Source of the DNA: Lepisosteus oculatus
Taxonomy: Eukaryota; Chordata; Actinopteri; Semionotiformes; Lepisosteidae
NCBI RefSeq assembly: GCF_040954835.1
Contig: NC_090712.1
Location: 1,993,284 to 2,057,283, forward strand
Length of the DNA: 64,000 bases
Direction of reading: 5' to 3'
This document shows, piece after piece, positions 51,401-61,100 of this stretch (the first letter of the stretch is position 1; every line of letters begins with the position of its first letter). The notes below the pieces were generated by a model. That model was not told the DNA's origin. It searched no databases and saw only the letters and a list, made by a program, of their open reading frames with translations. A program made the position numbers and the translations under genes.

Positions 51401-52489
51401 GGAAATATGAACTTTACTGATGTTTCCTGTGCACTAAGGAAAGAAATTAATTTAAAATGATTGAGTGGGTCAAGTCCAATTATTTCTAGATGTCGTGTGC
51501 TTATTAAAAGCCGCAGGTAATATGTGTAACTGTGCCAGACTATTGAACAGCTGAATCAGGTCTACGTGCAGTGTGTGTGGCTGGTGTAGGCCAAAGAAAA
51601 GCTTGGAGTACATATGGACAAGCTGTTCTTTTTGTGACCTCTGCAGGGTTTTCAATGTGTTCCTGCCCAAGTTCTTCATGAGTACTGTGAACGACCTCCA
51701 AGCTCTTCTCTCTGACATGAATCTTCCATATGTGCTGGGTGAAACTGCAGACTTCAGAGGACTTGGTAAAAAGCAGCATTTCACAGTCGGGAAGGTAAAG
51801 ATTTTGAAAGGAAACTCGGATGGACCTCAAATATTTCAATTGCACTGAACATTTCAGAGCATATAAAATGTTATCAGAATGTGTAAAGAACACTGACACA
51901 AACCGGTTTGAAGATAAACAAATAAGAGATAATGCTATCTTCATGTTTAAATTCACAGGTTACAGCTTCCATGTGAAAATAAGGACAATGCTTGATCTGA
52001 CGGACACACACTTGATCCTAACAAGCTCCCACATCAGGGTTATATACAGTAACATAATGAGAAACCTTTAAACTGTGTTTTGCCTGTTAACTGGTGCTGG
52101 AAAACAGACTGTATATTGAAATTGAAGGAAAAGGCAGGAATTCCCAAACAGGAATAATGCCTTTGGTATGTTCCTGGTCATGATAAAATCACGGCACCCA
52201 GCTGAAAGTTGGTTGCTTAGAAAATAGAAACATCTTCCAACCTTCTAGTCAACACTCACAACCACAAGCTGTGTTTTTGCCAAAAAGCCCTTTGACACTT
52301 CTGGTTTCACAGGTGCTGAACGGGGTGACGCTAGAACTGTCTGAAGAGGGATCAGAGGCCGGAGAAAAAAGCTACAACAGCACCATTGTCTCCCCTTTCA
52401 GAGTCGACAGGCCCTTCTTCTTTGCCATAATCGAAGGGAAGACGGGCGCCATCTTGTTACTTGGAAGAATAACAGATCCACGGCACTGA
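48402..52489 (+). CDS. AGT: Angiotensinogen (serpin A8), complete
   Basis: Secreted precursor of the angiotensins, cleaved by renin and then converting enzyme. Coding exons are 48402-49182, 50585-50867, 51647-51794 and 52313-52489: 1389 bases, 462 residues plus stop (human 485). The four-coding-exon plan matches mammalian AGT. A signal peptide covers residues 1-19, ending CLTLG. Angiotensin I is residues 20-29, NRVYVHPFKL, giving Asn1,Val5-angiotensin II. The next residues include NLTC; its Cys is residue 18 of the mature chain, the position of human Cys18 in the redox disulfide. Another Cys lies near KNCTF. The serpin body follows (VNVFLPKF-like strand, FNVFLPKFFMSTV), and the C-terminus has PFRVDRPFFF and LLLGRITDPRH. 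The reactive-loop hinge reads EEGSEA but the loop is short, so inhibition is unlikely. The first coding exon probably begins at 48369 after a pyrimidine-rich acceptor, with a non-coding exon upstream. AATAAA lies at 52595. Confidence 0.96.
49806..50392 (+). mobile_element. L2-like LINE 3' end, AGT intron
   Basis: Translated pieces (VQNLAARILTRSHARNHITP, LESLHWLPIRF, PKLWNSIPKDIR, FKSRLKSFL) are the C-terminus of an L2/Rex-type reverse transcriptase protein. The sequence ends with the usual LINE tail (TTTGAGAGGTATAAAAGCCC...) and a short AT/TTA repeat. Truncated at its 5' end and degenerate; it lies between AGT coding exons 1 and 2. Confidence 0.8.
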
Positions 52490-52594
52490 TGGCTTCCTGT
52501 CTCAACTGTGAACTAAAAATGTCTGTATTTGCACCGTGGACCAGGAGGAACGATATTTCGTTCCACTGTATTCTTGTATATGACTGGAATGACA

Positions 52595-52600
52595 AATAAA
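52595..52600 (+). terminator. AGT poly(A) signal
   Basis: AATAAA 106 bases after the AGT stop codon, the first such hexamer downstream. Confidence 0.8.
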
Positions 52601-54906
52601 CCTGAACTTAAATGCAGAAACTGCAACACAATCAGCATTTGCTCTACCCTCTGCCCCTATTACAACTATTAAACACAAACTTTATCTTCAGCCCGGGGTG
52701 TGCACGAGGACAAAGATGCCCACAGTTCTTCTGCCTTCTGAGGAAAACGTGACGTGTTACTGACTCACTTTTCATGAACATGTCAGTTGCAGGATGTCGT
52801 GTCATTTTAATGCCCTGGGAAGGAAGGATTCTCACACTAACCTGAACGACAGATCCGGAATTTATATTGACTTCTTCAAAATTGAAAGAACAAGACAAAA
52901 AGTGCTGGGGAACACTGGCTTGCTAATTACAAGTTTTGAAAGTGTTGCACCGATGCCAAGACTATGGTCAAAAGCCGGCGATGGGTCCCTGTGTACAATA
53001 CCCCAACGTGGCAACGTGTGCGCAAGAACACGCTGAACGCCCCCGCACTTGCAGGTGACACGCAGCTGCGATGGCTTCTAGTGTGGCGCCAGGCCTGCAG
53101 AACTCCTTCGCCAAGGACCACAAGACCTCCACCAGCCAAGAGCCCTCAACCCCAAGAGCACGTTTCTCATTTTAGTCCAAGTACCTGGTGAAACGAAAAT
53201 GATAAAACGCATGCGCTTGACTAAATGTCATATATGTTTGTATAAATGTATGTTTTTATATTAAACATGGCCCCTATAACATTACATTTCATGAATACCG
53301 ACATGTGTCACCAATAACGTACCGTGTGTCAGAGAGATGTCCACTTCTTCCAGCTCTCAGTATAAATTAAAATGTCTTTTTTGCTTACAGTATTACTACA
53401 GTACAAGAAATTCAGACGTGTATAATGATTATTATAGAAGACGTATATTCTGGCTTATAAAAACACAGCAGCATGATGTACTGTATGTCACTCAAATCGG
53501 TTTTTGTACCAAGTGCATTTAAAAAGTACGTGATGCCCCTCTGGAATCTTGTGTACTACCAAAAAAACAGCATTGCTCCACTGCAATGGATTCAATAAAT
53601 ATTTTATTTTAAAACTTTTGAGATTATTGACTTGTATTTTAATTGAAAAAAGAAACAGGCAAGACAATCTGTTACAATTGTGGTTCATTCACTGTGTGGT
53701 TGGTATTTGACCACTGTGAATAAACAGGACCTTTGACTGATCCAAGACTGAGGACTCTGTATAAACGGTCAGCTGTATTGTCCTGGGTCATGGTGGTTTT
53801 CCTACAGATTTATATTTCATTTACCAAAACAGCAACACAATATCTGCACTCCACAGTAGTTGATGACTAAACTCCTCGGACTTATATATTCCATTTATTT
53901 CAGGAGAAAAGCCCTTTTGTACTGTCTAACCTAGCTGAACTGTTTAGTGTACTACACACAAAACTACGTATGTTTCCATAGCTTCAACTCCTGAGCAATG
54001 ATGCTTATTTTATAGCATTTTGAATGGTAATAAAGTTTGAAATGCCTCTGTGGAGGATGTTTTGTCTCCAAGGACACAAGCAACATTTTAAATCAAGAGC
54101 ATGACCATGGACTAAAAACAATTATACGTGTAATAGCATTATTACTTCCTAGAGAAAACTAAAATGAGTTCATAACATCCATCAAATCATTAATGAAGTG
54201 GCTGGCTTACTGACCAGGACAGCTAAACTTCAAATACTTCCTTCTGTGGTTAGGCACCAGGCTGACTCGGGCAAAGCTATGAGTGCGTTTTTATAAAGCA
54301 GATCTGAGTACTACTGCAGATCTGCTTGCTTTTTCCAATTGCCTAAGGAGACAGCACTACACTGAGAGAACAGGTAAAGTGTGTGAAACTCAGTAACAGA
54401 TATGGCACTACAAGTGACAACTAAAGGAAGGATAATAGACTATAAACCTTTGAATAGAAATGTAAAACAAATATCAAGCAAGTTAAAGCAACTAGGGTAC
54501 TCCTGCACATCTGGATGCAAGATGTGGATTGAAAAGATTTCATGCGGTTTGCTGTTTTATGAACGAAACTCTCAAGAATCACTGTTTTTAACATACTGTA
54601 GGCATCTGTTACCACACATGTTCACAACGAGATGAAAACAAACCAAAACTAGAAAAATCAATCCCATAAAAAAGACACGTTGTTTCAAAACAATTTCTCA
54701 GAATCCAGAAAAACCATAGAAGGTGGCAAACGATAAGGTACCGAATAAGATGCAGAAACCAAAATAAAAAAAACATACACCTGGAACCTACGGATCTACC
54801 CGGACGTCATGACCTGCTTTTCCAATTCTGTTTGACATTTCGACGTTGACAAAACCAGCCCATCTTCTTGAACAAGCAGTGCGAAACACACTGGTGCTGT
54901 AAAGGT
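52601..54906. other. Convergent AGT-COG2 intergenic region
   Basis: Two genes end toward each other across 2.3 kb. Only short frames (for example 54402-54635) without domain or splice support are present. Confidence 0.5.
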
Positions 54907-54912
54907 TTTATT
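54907..54912 (-). terminator. COG2 poly(A) signal
   Basis: AATAAA on the minus strand, about 250 bases beyond the COG2 stop at 55162-55164. Confidence 0.7.
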
Positions 54913-55161
54913 CACGCGATTATACTTTTTCAAATATACAATAATTATTTTTACAGATTGTTTGCTTTTCAAAAGCCTCCCCACTTTCCACCACCACCTC
55001 CCAAATGACTTAGCTACATGTGTAAAACGTCTATCGCCCACGACTGTGACAAAGGCAGGAGCAACCGAAAAGTCCGCACGTCCTTCTCAACGTCATCCAC
55101 ACCACAGCAACGCCTCCTCCAACCCCACAGCGCGGTGGAGACCGAAGAGGGCGCCGTCTCC

Positions 55162-58100
55162 TCAGGGCTGCTGCGATGAAGCCCGATCTCTCGCACCTTG
55201 CACCAAATCCAGAAGGGAGGAAAACAGACTAATATCGCTGGTCTGCAAACCCATCTTCTGGATCTGGAACAGAAACAGCAAATTGCATGTCTGGATTATA
55301 AAACACATGGGATGGGCTAAGCGACGGCATGGCTTTCATAGCTGCAGCCTAGGTCCTGGGCTCAATTCTGAACTGGGATGCCATCTGTGTGGTGTCTGCA
55401 TGGTTTTCTCTAGTTGCAATGGTTTTCTTTCACCTAGAACAAGCTGGCGGGGTCCCTTGGTGGCTTAACGTGTGCACATCTCCTGCGATTGTCCAGGGAG
55501 CCTTGTGGCTCAGGCCTTCATCATGGGCTCCAGGTTGCAGTAGCCCTTACTAGCCCTTACTTAAGCTGCTTACTGATAACACACTGTTGGGAAAACACAT
55601 TTCTTTCTGAACATTGAAAATCTTTGCCGGTCTTTCAGACTCTTACAGTGTCCCAGGCCTAATCTGAAACCATGACCTTTCTGGATAAGATTGAATCATA
55701 TACAGTACTCTGAGCAAGTGAGGAATTTTCCACTGGCTTTGACAGCAGACAACACTTATTATGTCTGCACTTTTGAATACTTTTAGTGTTTTGCAATGTA
55801 GTTTTCTAAGCTTAGTTGATTAATGATGCCTATTTGCAAGTCTCAACTGAGTGCACTAGGCAGTGTACAATGGACTTCAGTAGAACTTCCTTGCTACTGT
55901 GAGGCGGAACAAGTTCCTACCTGTTCCCCAAAATATTCCACATCCAGGGCCAATTGAAGCCGGATCTTGCCGTCATCTGTGAGGCCTCCATTTGTCTCAG
56001 GAACACTTGCAGTGATGGTCTTCCTAGCTTGCTTCAGCCTCTTCAGACTCTCCTCCATTTTCTTCACGGAGCTTAAAACTTCGGCCACCGTTTCGTAGTA
56101 CCTGTTCAAAAAAAAAAACAAGAAAGGATTCAAAAACAAGGAAAGCTTCAAGTACTTGCATTTTAATTGATACAGTTCACATATAACTGAACTGCTATGA
56201 AAAGCTCAATGGTATTGAGGCCCAAAGTAACTACTTTCACTCAAAGCACATTAACAATGTCAGAGATGACACTTAAAGCACATACAGTAAGTGGTGTTAC
56301 AATAATATTAATCATAGAAAGAAGGGACTCCAGCCTGACTTGGCCAGTACATGTGCTCGCCAGAGCGTAGCCCTAGTGCATATGTTGCAGGTTCGAGTCT
56401 GGGTCATGTCACTGTGACCGAGGCTGCACGTTCATTATGATTTGTTCTTCAACAAGAGGATCGGCTACACAGAGCAGGTCTTAGGCATGGTTCCAGAAGA
56501 TGTTTAATATAGAAAGCTTTTTCAGAAGTATCATCAGGAAGAACTACAATTTTAGAATTAAGAAATGGCAACATTAAATCCATGATCAGTAGATAACTAT
56601 ATTTCCTTTTAGTTCAGGTGGATTCATCTGAGCCCTTTAAGTTATGCTAAAACATCTACAATTTTTAGTTTTTAAAAGTCTTCCCTTCTCACCCAGCGGT
56701 ATAGGGGGCTATTATAGAGCAGGACATAGAGATAAAACCAAGACATACTGTGGACACCGACTCACAAGCACCTTGTGATTACCACCTTCAGAAGGACCTT
56801 GGATCAACAGGCTAACACTTGTAGGATGAAACCGTATGGCTTGTTGATATCAGCCTCTTGCAGTACGCTCATCAACCACATGATATTTCCAGGTTCCATT
56901 TTAAACTGAAATCTACCTGCGAGTGCTGTCAGAGAGGGCAACGCGGAACCAGTCCTGAATGATGGAGGGCTTCAGCACATCTTTATAATCACTCTGGAGC
57001 TGGTGAAGGGGCTTCAGGGCACTATCCACATAGGGAGATGCTTTTGTGGATACTTCCTGAGGAAAAACAGCCACACCCAGACTTTACGTACAGAAACTGA
57101 CATAACTGGCATTTCAGCCCAGGCTGTCAGCCTACAGGTGAAAGCAGGTTCTACAAGTGTGATTAAGAGTGAAGCTTTACCAGCAAAGAAAACTATTTTA
57201 GACTGGGCCACATGAAATCAAAGCTTGTTGGTTTTTTTCCCCATGTTGCAAATAGGACCTGCTATGCTGTAACAAAAACAAAAAAAGTGTAGAAAAGCCC
57301 AGCATTGGTAACCTCAAAGAAAATGTAAAAAGAACACATTTCAATACTGATGTACAAAAATGAAATAATCATAATGAATAAAACAATTAAACACAATAAT
57401 TGGCACTGCAATTCAAAAGAAACTCCTGGACTATCATCTAGGTAGTCCAAATTCCCACAGAAAAGGAGTGAATTCTGCCTTTCAAAAGTGTCTGTCATGC
57501 CCACGTCAGACTGGCTTGGTCCTGCTGCACCTGGTCACGTACTGACCTTGTTTGTTCTGCGGTACAACCTTGGGACTTCGGCCGCACTTTTCAGATAACC
57601 ATAGCAACTGTCGCTCAAGTGTTGAGTCACTCTGCTGTTGAGAATCGGAATGCAGCCTGACAAAGATGTTCGTGCGTCTGCCAAGGAATCTGTTTGTAAA
57701 GAAGAGGGGAGCTTCAGACAGACTTCTTGGCCCAAATACCAACACAGAACGCCTCTTTACAAAAGGCTTCATTTCTGCTGGAATCAAAGTTAATTTGGTT
57801 CTATCAATAAGATACTGTATTTGATTCCATGACAATGAATCATGAGGAAATAAAGATTTTAACTAAAATTAGCATTTTCTAATGCACATATTTTGTTGTT
57901 TTTAAGCACTACTTCCAAAGACTCCTATAGCATTTCCAATGCTGTTCCTTGCAAAACTCCAAGTTTTCCAATTTTAAGTACCAACAAAGCTCTTAATTAA
58001 CTTAAGAGTCAATTATCAGCTCAGCCAGAGGAAGACTGGCTGTAGGAAGCCACTGTAGGAAGATGTCTAAAAACCCTGAAGGATCTGTGCTCTTCAAGAT

Positions 58101-61100
58101 CGTAACCAGACACCACGGGATTACACCCATCCTTGTACAACAGACCTGCTCAACTGTAGCTCTTGAAATTCACTTCTTAGCTGCACAGCATTTTAATTAT
58201 GTTACTAATCTCATAGTGTGTCAGTGAAAATCAGGCAGTGGCAAAACTATGCACTAGAGTGGCATGGAAAGGCTGCAAAGTCAAGCAACTGCTGTTGCAC
58301 AGAAGACTGACCCCTGCTGGGGAGGCTGGGGCACTGACTGAAACTTTACTAGAGTGTCCCCTTGTGGATACTTTAATAATTAACCAAAAAGGGATTTATG
58401 AGGCACAGTATTCCAAAAAACTGGGGGAGCCTTAAGACTTTATCTGACATAGTGATTTCCAAATATGCTGAATATCATATGGACTTCTGCAGAATACTTT
58501 AAGTAGCAGTGTAGGTGTAGTGTAACTGTTCTGAAGCTAATGTAGCTCAACCACAATAAGAGTGTTTTATTTAACACAACACAAAAACTCATACCTGAGA
58601 GGATTTCAAAGTTAGTGAACCCAATGAGCTCCAGTCGGTGTTTTATCATTTCTGAAAGCTGTGGAATCTATAAAGAGAGGAAATGTGGCTTGGTTAAAAA
58701 AAGACCAACATGCCAAAGAACAATGCTTTTAGTCAAGAAGCAAGATATGCTTTCAGTTACACCAGTTACAAGACAGCTACCCACAGCGTCTTCCTAAAGC
58801 TCAAAGACTCTAATTTCTAACACTTTCCTAATGCTTCCTTCCACTCAGGCACGGGCATCCATCTACACACACAAAGGATTTCAGTTAGAATATTGTAGAG
58901 AATATTGTTTAGTCATCACACCAGGGAAAACATTCTGCTCCAATGGATTCAGTCTAGAGGAGAGCACCCAGGTGCATTCTGGGACTCGAGGGAATGGGAT
59001 ACGCTGATGGGCTGAAAGAACCGAAACTTCTCAGTGCTTAACAGAGGTGACTACGAGAGCTCCTGACACAAGAATTCAAAGTCCTCAAGGACACTGAGAA
59101 AGTCAGCCAAGCGCATTTATTCAGAACGAACGCTGATAGACTCACCGGAGGACACATGTGGAAACTAGAAGGAACTGCACTTAAAACCAAGAACAGGAGG
59201 CTCTTCTTTACAAAGGATGATGGAACAACCATCCTTTGGTTGAAAGTGACATTGGATACCTATGAACTACCAAATGAGACAGACAAGCTGAAAGGCCTCC
59301 TCTCATTTGTAACCTTTTCAATGTTATCATGTGCTATCGTACAGTATATGAAGAAGAACTTTGGGTACAGTTGACTTTAGTGGATTTGTTCACATTTCAA
59401 TACTACAGGGTCAAACTATGAACAAGTAAAGCAGGAGAAAAGCCCCAGTCGTGGCTCGCAGCAGGAGGAAAACCCCCTTCTGGAGAGCAGGCGGAGAAGC
59501 TGTACTGCACTCATACCTGGTCCTGCAGCTTATCCACGTCAGCCACTATGGACACCAGCTGCTGGGCAGACAGTGCTGTTGTAGTGCTGGCCTCGCTCCC
59601 TGAGTCCTCCTGGGAGGTCAAGCTGGAGGAGGAAGCCGAGCTGCTCAGGGGCTTTGCCGTGTCCTTATGGGCTTCTGTGACCGCAGTCTTATTCAGCGCC
59701 TGCAGCAAAGAAAGGAAGCACCTTGAATGAAGCAGCTACTGTACCGCCCTGCAGCCCGATCTCGCCCGCTCTCAGGAGCTAAGGAAGGCTGTGCATGGAC
59801 AGCACTGGGGTGAGAGACCTCTAAAGAAACCAGGGAGTGATCAGAAACCATCAGCTGACACTCTGCCCTCAGGACCAGAGTTACCTAATCTATTGACACA
59901 GTAGAGTAACCCAGGACACTATGTTGTAAGGCAGGCCATGGTCCCGATTGTCTTAGTCAGGAAAGATCTGCTTTTAAGAGAAGGGAGGTACTGAGAAGTA
60001 CAGGTAGGGTGGCCTTCCTAAACCTCGGTCTTAATTTAATATTCAAAGAATCTCACTGCTCCACTTGAAGTGCTGTACAGTGGGGCTGCTGGAGCCTCGG
60101 GGTGGAACAGGTGGGTGCCCTCCTACGTGTATGGCACCTTGGAAATAGCAGCAGCAATAATAATCCTCTTCTCACAGCTACTACTATCAGCTACACCGCT
60201 ACTACCGCAGACTCCATCGCTCTGCACGCATCGGCTCGCGTTACCGTCCTGGAGAATCGTCTGCGGACAGGAGGACTCACCTCGCCCAGGAACGTCGAGT
60301 ACCGGGACAGCAGCTGAAGGGTGAGCTTCCAGAAGCGGTGGGCCAGCAGGGGCAGGTAGACCCTTTCCGCCCAGCACTTCAGCAGGCTGGTCCACAGGAC
60401 CTGGGAGGCCAGCAGGCGATACGGGCTTCCAGCTGCACAGGGAACCAGGGAGAGAGGCCAGAGTTACAGCCCCAGACACCAGCGTGACCGAAACCCCCAG
60501 CAACACACACAGGGGTAAGAGCAGAAGATCACACGACCTCAGAAACACCATTCCCTTCTCTTTGTTCTACAGGCTGTGGGAAAGAGTGCTGCACTGGGCT
60601 GTTCAGGATATTGGAATTTGTGAACAAGTGTATGTTTAATTATCATTCTTTCATACTCGCGTAATAACCTCTCAACATTCTCTGGGCTTGAATATAATCT
60701 TTACGTTTTGACACAAGGATTTGATGAAGGGGCAGAACTCTCTCTTCATTCTCTGAAATGATTTCTCTCTCTCTGGCTTGAAGACCCAGTCTCCTCCGAC
60801 GGACAGAACTGTTTCCCTCAATCCCTGTACGATTTCTGGGCCACTCTCTCCTGCAGGGTGGAGGGCTGAGGGTCTTGACTGCCAGGTTTAATACAAACAG
60901 AATAAATCTCCTTGGCACAGCTGCAGCTTACATGGTGCTTCTTGAAGGCCTTCTGACATTGCAGACTCCAGGCTCCCTGCGATCTCCTTAAACCTGAGAG
61001 AGAAACCACACCAGCCGTTACGTGACGTTCCACACTCTGCTAGCGGAGCATACTGCACCACAACACGAGAAGAAAGTTTACACAAATATCTGGCCTGTGA

